From NCBI GenBank assembly GCA_020720565.1, contig DYOK01000052.1, positions 5,188 to 13,628 of the forward strand: 8,441 nt of DNA. Reading direction: 5' to 3'. This DNA comes from Acetofilamentum sp. Its GTDB lineage: Bacteria > Bacteroidota > Bacteroidia > Bacteroidales > JAFGXI01. The stretch's first letter is position 1. Every line of letters begins with the position of its first letter. The notes under the pieces were generated by a model. It had not been told where the DNA came from and did no database searches. It saw nothing but the letters and a program-made list of their open reading frames with translations. This document shows positions 1 to 5,862 of the stretch, piece after piece. The position numbers and the translations under genes are program-made.

Positions 1-1526
1 AAAAGCTCGTCGAATAAATACTGTGCACAAGTAATCGTTTTAATTTCTCCGAATTCAGCCTCAACAGACAATAAATTGTTAGGATATTTAATCAAATATT
101 TCAGCAGTGCGGTTTCAATTTCTTGAAAATACATTTGTTCCGAATCGACAAAATCTTGAGTTTGAGAGCTGGTCGATTGCTCTTGTCGAAATGTTTGAGG
201 TACAACATCGGACGATTTTTCAATTTGCTTAAATATTTTCTTTCGAATCTCCTGATTAAGAACCTCCTCTCCTATCGATAATATTTGCGATGTCGATCGA
301 ATAAACTCGTTTCTTAAAAAAGTATCGGGCACTTTGGCAATCGACTCAACGATGCTTCGAGTTACTTCGGCACGTTTTACAGGGTCGTTTCCTGCTTGAT
401 GTAGGAGCAGTTCGGCTTTGAAGTGAATAAAATCTTTTTCCTGTGTTTCGATATAGCTTTTAAGCTCAACTAAACTGACCGATTTTGAAAATGAATCGGG
501 GTCTTCGCCCTCTGGTAACAATACAACCCGAACATTCATCCCTTGCTCTAGAACCAGATCGATACCTTTTAACGCAGCATTTATTCCAGCCGCATCGCCA
601 TCATATAAAATGGTTATATTGGAAGTAAAGCGTTTTATAAGTCGAATCTGACCAGATGTTAATGCGGTACCAGACGATGCCACCACGTTTTCGATACCTG
701 CTTGAAACATCGAAGTTACATCGGTATAGCCTTCAACTAAATAACATTTATTTTCTTGGCTAATCGCTTTTTTAGCTTGAAAGATACCATAAAGCACATC
801 ACTTTTATGGTACAAAACAGATTCGGGTGAGTTAAAATATTTAGCAATTTCTTTGGTAGACTGTAGGGTTCGTCCACCGAATGCAATCACGTGCCCCGAC
901 AAATTATGTATCGGGAACATGACCCTACCTTTGTAAAAATCGAAATCGCTATATTGACCTTTTTTGGTAAGTCCCAGCTCGTAAAGCAGGTCTTTTTTAT
1001 AACCATTTTTAGTGGCAGCGTCGGTGAATTCTGAACCCGCACCTGGGCAATAGCCCAAGTTAAATTTGTTAATGGTAGTTCTATCTATACCCCTTTCTTT
1101 GAAATAGGATAAGCCAATGGCCGTTCCCTCTTCGGAGTTAAGCAGAGTATTGTTAAAATATTTTGCTGCAAATTCGTTGACAATTCTTAAACTTTCTAAT
1201 CTCGATTTATCTTCCTTTTCTTCGTCGGTAAGATCTTTTTCTTCGATGGGGATACCGTATTTTTTGGCTAGAAATTTCAAAGCTTCGGGATAGCTCAAAT
1301 TTTCGAGTTCCATAATAAAATTAACCGAATTACCACCTGCACCACAACCAAAACATTTACAGATTCCCTTCGATGGTGATACGGTAAACGAGGGTGTTTT
1401 TTCGTTGTGGAATGGACATAGACCGATGTAATTGGTTCCTCTTTTTTTTAAGGCCACAAAATCACCTACCACTTCGACAATATTTGCCGCGTCCAATATT
1501 CGCCCTATGGTTTGTTGATCTATCAA
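1..1526 (-). CDS. dnaG: DNA primase DnaG (3' end beyond window)
   Basis: This primase makes the RNA primers for replication and Okazaki fragments and works with the replicative helicase. I translated about 508 residues by hand without a stop. The N-terminal zinc domain has ligands C37, H40, C58 and C61 in the context CPFHNEKTPSF...CKCFGCG. The catalytic core follows, with RVMFPIHN near 215. The TOPRIM domain has EGYTD (E265, D269), DGDAAG (D309, D311) and GEDPDSF near 340-346. E265 and D309 fall at the same numbers as I recall for E. coli DnaG. Residues from about 430 belong to the helicase-binding C-terminus, which is cut by the window edge. The start is TTG at 1526: the protein then begins M-IDQQT, the usual family N-terminus, and an in-frame TAA lies six codons upstream with no ATG between. 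ptpA lies 180 bp upstream on the same strand. No good promoter is visible; the nearest -7-like string (1590-1598) has a one-base spacing error. The identification is secure. Confidence 0.97.
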   Translation of the reverse strand, partial: MIDQQTIGRILDAANIVEVVGDFVALKKRGTNYIGLCPFHNEKTPSFTVSPSKGICKCFGCGAGGNSVNFIMELENLSYPEALKFLAKKYGIPIEEKDLTDEEKEDKSRLESLRIVNEFAAKYFNNTLLNSEEGTAIGLSYFKERGIDRTTINKFNLGYCPGAGSEFTDAATKNGYKKDLLYELGLTKKGQYSDFDFYKGRVMFPIHNLSGHVIAFGGRTLQSTKEIAKYFNSPESVLYHKSDVLYGIFQAKKAISQENKCYLVEGYTDVTSMFQAGIENVVASSGTALTSGQIRLIKRFTSNITILYDGDAAGINAALKGIDLVLEQGMNVRVVLLPEGEDPDSFSKSVSLVELKSYIETQEKDFIHFKAELLLHQAGNDPVKRAEVTRSIVESIAKVPDTFLRNEFIRSTSQILSIGEEVLNQEIRKKIFKQIEKSSDVVPQTFRQEQSTSSQTQDFVDSEQMYFQEIETALLKYLIKYPNNLLSVEAEFGEIKTITCAQYLFDEL

Positions 1527-1616
1527 GGTTTGTTTAAATAATTATTATATGTAAATAAACATCCTGAGCCGAGTTATTAAAACCCAAGACAAAAGATATT
1601 AGATTAAAATGTAATT

Positions 1617-1630
1617 AAATCGGCCGATTT
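1617..1630. promoter_or_regulatory. 14-bp perfect palindrome in the ptpA-dnaG spacer
   Basis: AAATCGGCCGATTT is identical to its reverse complement. It is the GC-richest point of an otherwise AT-rich 180-bp spacer and lies about 90 bp upstream of the dnaG start. With no room for a loop it is a better candidate for a dimeric protein-binding site than for a terminator. No known operator is recognised. Confidence 0.35.
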
Positions 1631-1706
1631 TCTTATTACACTATTTAAATTACTAGAATCTTATGTTGTGTGCGTTTTTTCATAAAAAGTGATATCTATA
1701 AAAATG

Positions 1707-3854
1707 CTACAAGAAGTCTTCGTAATATTGCGTAATTTTTCTCATTAGATGGATGCGGTCTTTGCCGCCCACATTATGTTCATGATTAGGATAAATGAAA
1801 TAATCGAGCAGTTTTCCTTTTTTAATACATTGATTCAAAAATGCTTGACTATTTTGCCAAACCACCGTAGGGTCTTGCGAGCCATGAATAATAAGCAAAC
1901 GCCCTTTGAGTTGGTCAACTTTGTTGATTAAGCACGAATTTTTGTAACCTTCGGGGTTTTCTTCTGGGGTATCCATATACCGCTCGCCATACATCACTTC
2001 GTAATATTTCCAATCAATAACAGGGCCTCCTGCAGTGGCTACTTTAAACACATCGGGATAGCTCAGAATTAAATTAGTGGTCATAAAACCGCCATAACTC
2101 CATCCATCAACGCCGATTCGTTCCATATCTACATATCCAAGCGATTTTAACAAGTCTATACCTTTCATTTGATCGGCCATTTCGGCGACACCTACATTAC
2201 GGTGAATAATGCTTTCGAATTCAAAACCTCGATTTGCCGAACCTCTGCCGTCAACAGTAAGAATCACATAACCTTTTTGAGCCATATACAACATCCACAT
2301 ATCGGACGAAGCCAACCAAGAATTATCGATTAATTGAGCATGTGGGCCGCCATAAACATATACAATTGCAGGATATTTTTTGCTTTTATCTATATTTTTT
2401 GGACTTATTAACCGATAGTATAAATCGGTTGTTCCATCGGCAGACTTAATGGTGTTGACCGTAATATCGGCTAGTTCGTATTCTGCAAGAGGATTTTCTG
2501 CTTTTTGGATTTCGCGTATGGTTTGACCCGCAAAATCACGAACGTAATAGTCGTGAGGAACGGTCATACTTGAATATCCATCGACAAATACATCGGCATA
2601 GGTATTCACAAATGCGCTGTGTTGACCTTTATCTGGGGTGAGGCATTTCATTTCGCCAGATTGGATATCGACAGAAAATAGTTGCTTTTCTAATGGTCCA
2701 TTAACTGTAGCCATAAACAATACTTTTTGGCCACTCAAATCGAAACCTTCGAAATCGGTCACTATCCAATTACCTTTAGTCAATTGTTTAATCAGTTGGC
2801 CATCGGTGTTATAAAGGTATAGGTGTTGATAGCCATCTTGTTCGGAGAAAAACAAGAATTGTTTTGCATCATTTTTTAAAAAGATAATAGGATGTTCGGG
2901 CTCCACATATTTTTCGTTTTTTTCTTCGAAAAGTGTTTTAATCAATTTTCCGGAAACAGCATCGTATGCATTCAACTTCATATGATTTTGTTCACGATTT
3001 AAGACTTGGATATAAATGGTGGATTCGTCAGGGCACCATGCGATATTAGTTAAATACTGCTCTTTTGGCAAACCTGTTTCTAAATAAATACTCCTATTGG
3101 TAGCAGGATTATAAACAGCCAACAAAACCTCTTCACTTTTCATGCCAGCCATAGGGTAACGAGTTGTGTTAACCTCTGCAATTCGAGTTGTGACATCGAC
3201 TAACGGGTAATTGGTTACCATGCTCTCATCTTTGTGATAATAGGCTAATAATTTCCCTTTTGGCGACCAAAAAATTCCCCCAGAAATTCCAAATTCGTTT
3301 CTATGGACTGTTTGACCATTTACAATCCCTTTATCGGTATCGTTTGTGACTGCAATGGCTTCTTTTCCATTATGGATGTACAGATTATTTTCCACAGTGT
3401 AGGCAACAATTCCAGATACTTCTTGATATTCAACATTCTCTGCTTTTGGGTCGAGTACATACGATTTGGCTACCGATTTATTTTTAGCATCGACAATAAC
3501 CAATTGTGCATCTTGATGAATGATAAACTGATTCGAATTAATCCAATTGACAGAAACCAAATAGCCTAAAGAATCGAGTCCTGCTTTGTGGTACATGCCA
3601 TTTAATTGATCTAAAGTGAACAAAGACTCAGCTTTTCCTTGTTTTGTTTTTTCGTACCACAAACTATTGTAGTCTTTTACATAAGTAAATCCATTGGCAT
3701 CTTTCCACCTAATATTGTTGATGTATTTAGGATACAATTCACGATACTGCCCAATTACAGCCTCTTCGATTGTTAATTGTTTTTTTTGTGAAAACAGTTG
3801 TGTCGTGCTGGCTAACAATAAGAAGCTCCACACTAGAATCGATGCGTATTTCAT
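1707..3854 (-). CDS. ptpA: Prolyl tripeptidyl peptidase (PtpA-like, S9 family)
   Basis: This is an exported serine peptidase of the DPP-IV clan that removes N-terminal tripeptides ending in proline. A signal peptide is visible (hydrophobic residues 5-20, likely cleavage near residue 22, no lipobox Cys), so it acts in the periplasm or at the surface. An N-terminal beta-propeller (about 40-470) is followed by an alpha/beta hydrolase domain. The triad is S586 in GWSYGG, D661 in HGSQD and H693 in HEHNV. The spacings (75 and 32 residues) equal those I recall for P. gingivalis PtpA S603, D678 and H710. E619 matches PtpA E636, a substrate amino-group ligand. The DPP-IV double-Glu loop here reads N186-E187, a single Glu, which argues for a tripeptidyl rather than dipeptidyl enzyme. 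The length of 715 residues is close to the 732 of PtpA. The start is ATG at 3854, directly ahead of the signal peptide. A divergent dipeptidase gene lies upstream, suggesting a neighbourhood for peptide turnover. Substrate specificity is inferred from remembered homologs. Confidence 0.93.
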   Translation of the reverse strand: MKYASILVWSFLLLASTTQLFSQKKQLTIEEAVIGQYRELYPKYINNIRWKDANGFTYVKDYNSLWYEKTKQGKAESLFTLDQLNGMYHKAGLDSLGYLVSVNWINSNQFIIHQDAQLVIVDAKNKSVAKSYVLDPKAENVEYQEVSGIVAYTVENNLYIHNGKEAIAVTNDTDKGIVNGQTVHRNEFGISGGIFWSPKGKLLAYYHKDESMVTNYPLVDVTTRIAEVNTTRYPMAGMKSEEVLLAVYNPATNRSIYLETGLPKEQYLTNIAWCPDESTIYIQVLNREQNHMKLNAYDAVSGKLIKTLFEEKNEKYVEPEHPIIFLKNDAKQFLFFSEQDGYQHLYLYNTDGQLIKQLTKGNWIVTDFEGFDLSGQKVLFMATVNGPLEKQLFSVDIQSGEMKCLTPDKGQHSAFVNTYADVFVDGYSSMTVPHDYYVRDFAGQTIREIQKAENPLAEYELADITVNTIKSADGTTDLYYRLISPKNIDKSKKYPAIVYVYGGPHAQLIDNSWLASSDMWMLYMAQKGYVILTVDGRGSANRGFEFESIIHRNVGVAEMADQMKGIDLLKSLGYVDMERIGVDGWSYGGFMTTNLILSYPDVFKVATAGGPVIDWKYYEVMYGERYMDTPEENPEGYKNSCLINKVDQLKGRLLIIHGSQDPTVVWQNSQAFLNQCIKKGKLLDYFIYPNHEHNVGGKDRIHLMRKITQYYEDFL

Positions 3855-3875
3855 ATCAATAAATAAATTTTATTT

Positions 3876-3918
3876 GTTGCAAGTTAAAAGTTTCAAGTTG
3901 CATTTTACATTTTACATC
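3876..3918. repeat. Short-period AT-rich repeat tract
   Basis: The tract holds degenerate units: CAAGTT twice (3880-3885 and 3894-3899) and CATTTTACA overlapping itself (3901-3918 reads CATTTTACATTTTACATC). Similar units (ATTCTAAAT, ATTCTACATT, ATTTTACATA) occur at 5179-5217. Such tracts are common in Bacteroidota spacers as far as I recall; their function is unknown. It lies just upstream of ptpA. Confidence 0.5.
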
Positions 3919-4007
3919 TTTAATCATGCATCAGAAGTATTCTCCTAATTCAGCCTTCAAAATTAATCTTATTAGGCGAAATGTGGTTAAAAACAAATCA
4001 AAATTTC

Positions 4008-4015
4008 TATTTTTG
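4008..4015 (+). promoter_or_regulatory. Possible -7 box for the dipeptidase gene
   Basis: TATTTTTG fits TAnnTTTG exactly. The -33 side is poor: the best candidate, TGTG at 3982-3985, is 22 nt away. If used, transcription would start near 4020, immediately before the hairpin at 4023, giving a leader of about 90 nt made of repeat copy 1. The motif could arise by chance in AT-rich DNA. Confidence 0.35.
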
Positions 4016-4021
4016 ACAATC

Positions 4022-4111
4022 TAAGGTCTTCGACCTTTTTATTGTTTTTATAACTAGATATATATCAAGCTTCTAGCTTAATAAAATACGACATTAAATT
4101 ATACATAATAC
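4022..4111 (+). repeat. 90-bp direct repeat, copy 1 (upstream of dipeptidase gene)
   Basis: Compared by eye with 5134-5220. The hairpin block 4022-4036 matches 5134-5148 at 14 of 15 positions. The block 4060-4111 matches 5168-5220 at about 42 of 53 columns with one gap. The unmatched middle is 23 versus 19 nt, so the blocks are collinear. Copy 1 ends two bases before the dipeptidase ATG, so it must contain or overlap that gene's leader. Confidence 0.65.
4023..4042 (+). other. Terminator-like hairpin in the ptpA/dipeptidase divergent spacer
   Basis: AAGGTC-TTC-GACCTT is a perfect 6-bp stem with a 3-nt loop, followed by TTTAT and then TTGTTTTT. It resembles the terminator after the dipeptidase gene (14 of 15 positions over TAAGG[T/C]CTTCGACCT), but no plus-strand gene precedes it. 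It may be a relic of a lost gene end, part of the 90-bp repeat, or a 5' leader hairpin if the transcript starts near 4020. Confidence 0.55.
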
Positions 4112-4113
4112 TA

Positions 4114-5136
4114 ATGATACTAAAGAGTTACACAAAGATATTTATAGGCATTTTTTTCATCTGTTTGAACTCTGTTTCTGCTGTTGCACAGCCGTCGGAT
4201 ACCACAGAGTTAGAACGTGTTTTTATATTATTAAAATTGACCAATGTGCAACAATTGGATTCCAATATTTGGGTCGACTTAAAATATAGCACAAGTGATA
4301 ATTTTTTAAAAAGCAATGTTTATGGCGGCCTAACTAGGGCTTATTTACATCCAGAAGTCGCTTCGAAGCTTGTTGATGCACAAAAAATTTTAAGCGATCA
4401 AAAACCTGGTTGGCATATCGTATTACTAGATGCCACTCGCCCGTTGAGCATTCAAAAAATAATGTGGGATCAAATTAATGTACCAAATACCGAACGCTCG
4501 AAATATTTATCGGAACCTAGGTATGGGTCCTTGCATAATTATGGTGCAGCTGTCGATGTTCAGTTATTAAATGAAAATAACCAATTGGTCGATATGGGCA
4601 CTCCATTCGATAGTTTCGAAAAGTTGTCTTACCCAATTTACGAATTGGAATACCGCAGAAATGGTCAATTGTCGGAAGCCGCTTATCAAAATCGAATATT
4701 TTTGCGTAAATTAATGAATCAAGCTGGGTTTACAAGTATCACTACAGAATGGTGGCACTTTAATTCATGTACAAGAAAAGAAGCAAAAAAACGATATACA
4801 TTGGTGCATTCTCATTTTTTAAAAGATTACGAAGTACCGAGTCCAGAACCCAATTTCTTATCTAACAGCGATAGCGAAGGGCTGGTTTTTCGGGTTCAAA
4901 TATGCACCTCGGGGAAGCCCAAAGAATTAACTTGGCATAAATTAAACCATCAAGCAGACTTTAAATACTTTCACGAGGGTTTATACAAATATACTTCGGG
5001 GGCTTTTAAAACACTAGAAGAAGCTCAGAATCATAAATTAAAGATGTGGTCTTTTGGTTTTAAAGGAAGCTTTATTGTACCAATGTATCAAAACAAACGA
5101 ATTAGCATAAAGGATGCAAGCGAAATTTTACAATAA
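4114..5136 (+). CDS. VanX/DdpX-type D-Ala-D-Ala dipeptidase with SPOR-like C-terminus
   Basis: This is an exported zinc dipeptidase of peptidase family M15D, which hydrolyses D-Ala-D-Ala. A signal peptide covers about residues 1-25 (hydrophobic 9-23, cleavage likely after AVA). The catalytic domain spans about 45-235. It has DLKYSTSDNF at 55-64, R109 in DATRP (VanX R71 equivalent), zinc ligands H141 and D148 in SLHNYGAAVD, and the EWWHF motif at 212-216 with catalytic E212 and third ligand H215. All expected residues are present. VanX-like proteins are usually about 200-240 residues; this one has 340. The extra part (about 258-333) reads FRVQIC, then GLYKYTSGAFKTLEEA, then FIVPMYQNKRI. That is the pattern of Bacteroidota SPOR-like domains, which bind septal or stem-peptide-free glycan. 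No vanH- or vanA-like gene is adjacent, so cell-wall turnover or dipeptide recycling is more likely than glycopeptide resistance. The start is ATG at 4114, immediately before the signal peptide. The gene is bracketed by two similar direct repeats and ends in a hairpin terminator. Confidence 0.9.
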   Translation: MILKSYTKIFIGIFFICLNSVSAVAQPSDTTELERVFILLKLTNVQQLDSNIWVDLKYSTSDNFLKSNVYGGLTRAYLHPEVASKLVDAQKILSDQKPGWHIVLLDATRPLSIQKIMWDQINVPNTERSKYLSEPRYGSLHNYGAAVDVQLLNENNQLVDMGTPFDSFEKLSYPIYELEYRRNGQLSEAAYQNRIFLRKLMNQAGFTSITTEWWHFNSCTRKEAKKRYTLVHSHFLKDYEVPSPEPNFLSNSDSEGLVFRVQICTSGKPKELTWHKLNHQADFKYFHEGLYKYTSGAFKTLEEAQNHKLKMWSFGFKGSFIVPMYQNKRISIKDASEILQ

Positions 5137-5220
5137 GGCCTTCGACCTATATTTTTTGTAATTCTCTATTTATCAATATTCTAAATCAATAAAAATTCTA
5201 CATTATATTTTACATAATAC
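5134..5220 (+). repeat. 90-bp direct repeat, copy 2 (downstream of dipeptidase gene)
   Basis: This copy begins with the dipeptidase TAA stop codon, includes the hairpin terminator, and ends in TTTTACATAATAC (5208-5220). It has the same orientation and block order as 4022-4111, so the two copies bracket the gene as imperfect direct repeats. Confidence 0.65.
5136..5157 (+). terminator. Hairpin and T-run ending the dipeptidase gene
   Basis: AGGCC-TTC-GACCT begins at the last A of the stop codon and forms a 5-position stem with one C-A mismatch (5139/5145). It is followed by ATATTTTTT (5149-5157). The stem is short, so it may be a weak terminator. A near-identical, fully paired copy lies at 4023-4037, and a related hairpin follows moxR. 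Confidence 0.55.
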
Positions 5221-5251
5221 AAAGCTTATATGAGCTAGTTGGTAAAAAGGC

Positions 5252-5288
5252 AAAAAAAAAGCCCGCCAACAGAATTGACAAGCTTTTT
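5252..5288 (-). terminator. Intrinsic terminator of hup
   Basis: On the minus strand AGCTTGTC (5284-5277) pairs with GGCGGGCT (5267-5260) around the nine-base loop AATTCTGTT. The stem has 8 bp including three G-U wobbles. It is extended by A/T pairs on the outer side (5285-5288 with 5259-5256) and runs into nine T residues (5260-5252). It starts about 18 nt after the HU stop codon and is the best terminator in the window. Confidence 0.88.
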
Positions 5289-5305
5289 ATGTCTCGATTA
5301 CAAGC

Positions 5306-5578
5306 TTATTTAACAGAGTCTGCTAATTCGCTTCCAGCTTTAAATCTTACAACTTTTTTTGCAGGAATTTTCATTTCTGAACCTGTTTTGGGGTTACGAC
5401 CAGTTCTTGCAGAACGACTTGAAACTGCAAAAGAACCAAATCCTACTAATGCTACTCTATCACCTTGTTTAAGAGCACCAGTTGTTGAAGTAATGAAAGC
5501 GTCTAATGCTTTTTTAGCATCAGCTTTTGTTAAGTTGGCTTCAGATGCAATTGCATCAATTAATTGAGCTTTGTTCAT
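5306..5578 (-). CDS. hup: DNA-binding protein HU
   Basis: This is a histone-like nucleoid protein of 90 residues, the normal HU length, which binds and bends DNA as a dimer. It opens MNKAQLIDAIA, carries the dimerisation signature GFGSF at 46-50, and has the DNA-clasping arm GRNPKTG at 60-66 with intercalating Pro at 63. The frame stays open upstream to an ATG at 5614. I chose the ATG at 5578 because HU proteins begin MNK(A/T)xLI, and because the promoter -7 box at 5617-5624 puts the transcript start at or downstream of the 5614 codon, so that codon could not be translated from it. The gene has its own promoter and a strong intrinsic terminator, so it is a single-gene transcript convergent with the dipeptidase gene. 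Its codon choice differs from its neighbours: it has no TCGA and uses ATT GAT and TTA GAC where other genes favour ATC or CTC. This is typical of a highly expressed gene. Confidence 0.96.
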   Translation of the reverse strand: MNKAQLIDAIASEANLTKADAKKALDAFITSTTGALKQGDRVALVGFGSFAVSSRSARTGRNPKTGSEMKIPAKKVVRFKAGSELADSVK

Positions 5579-5616
5579 AGTTAAATATTTATGGTAAATA
5601 CAATAAATTATCATTA

Positions 5617-5646
5617 CAAATATAGCATTATTAATGAGTTACCAAA
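5617..5646 (-). promoter_or_regulatory. Bacteroidota-type sigma-70 promoter of hup
   Basis: On the minus strand TTTG (5646-5643) is followed after 18 nt by TATATTTG (5624-5617), an exact TAnnTTTG -7 box. This matches the known Bacteroides/Flavobacterium promoter form (TTTG or TTG, about 17-23 nt, TAnnTTTG). It predicts a transcript start a few bases downstream, near 5608-5614, and a leader of about 30-35 nt before the HU ATG at 5578. Confidence 0.8.
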
Positions 5647-5862
5647 ATACCAAGACATAAAAAAACACAATTTTTAAAAAAAAAATGGTTTTTACCTCTA
5701 TTTTTTTGTTTTACAAAGAAATCTGATTTTCAACTTGACAAACAAATTAAATATATAAATATTTATTAATCAAACACTTAAAAAATATTAAGATTCAGAA
5801 ACAACGGTTTATATGGGCTTACAAGAGATTGTAATTTTTAATCAAAAAAAAGTTATTAACAA
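5647..5862. other. AT-rich spacer between helicase and hup, no gene seen
   Basis: No ORF with recognisable content is found on either strand. The T-runs on the minus strand at 5851-5844 (8 T, close after the helicase stop) and 5685-5676 (10 T, preceded by a weak GGT-AAAA-ACC stem at 5696-5687) could end the helicase transcript, but neither has a strong stem. The region is otherwise plain AT-rich sequence upstream of the hup promoter. Confidence 0.4.

Noticed and set aside
3876..3918. CRISPR-like repeats
   Set aside because: The units are 6-9 bp, degenerate and overlapping, with no spacers and no cas gene.
3950..4024. Remnant coding sequence ending at TAA 4022, expected if the gene was once duplicated
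   Set aside because: The frame is open for only 24 codons, and its translation does not resemble the dipeptidase C-terminus.
4147..4164. Lipoprotein lipobox at C17 of the dipeptidase
   Set aside because: The residues before C17 (IFFI) do not fit a lipobox, and a clear AVA signal peptidase I site follows near residue 25.
4114..5136. Vancomycin-resistance cluster
   Set aside because: The VanX-like enzyme has no vanH, vanA/B or VanRS-type neighbour, and it is secreted with a SPOR-like domain, unlike cytoplasmic VanX.
5289..5567. Open reading frame on the plus strand across hup
   Set aside because: It is the antisense shadow of HU, whose family motifs, promoter and terminator are all on the minus strand.
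5579..5614. Longer HU start at ATG 5614 (extra 12 residues)
   Set aside because: The extra residues are not HU-like, and the codon lies right at the predicted transcript start, only 2 nt after the -7 box.
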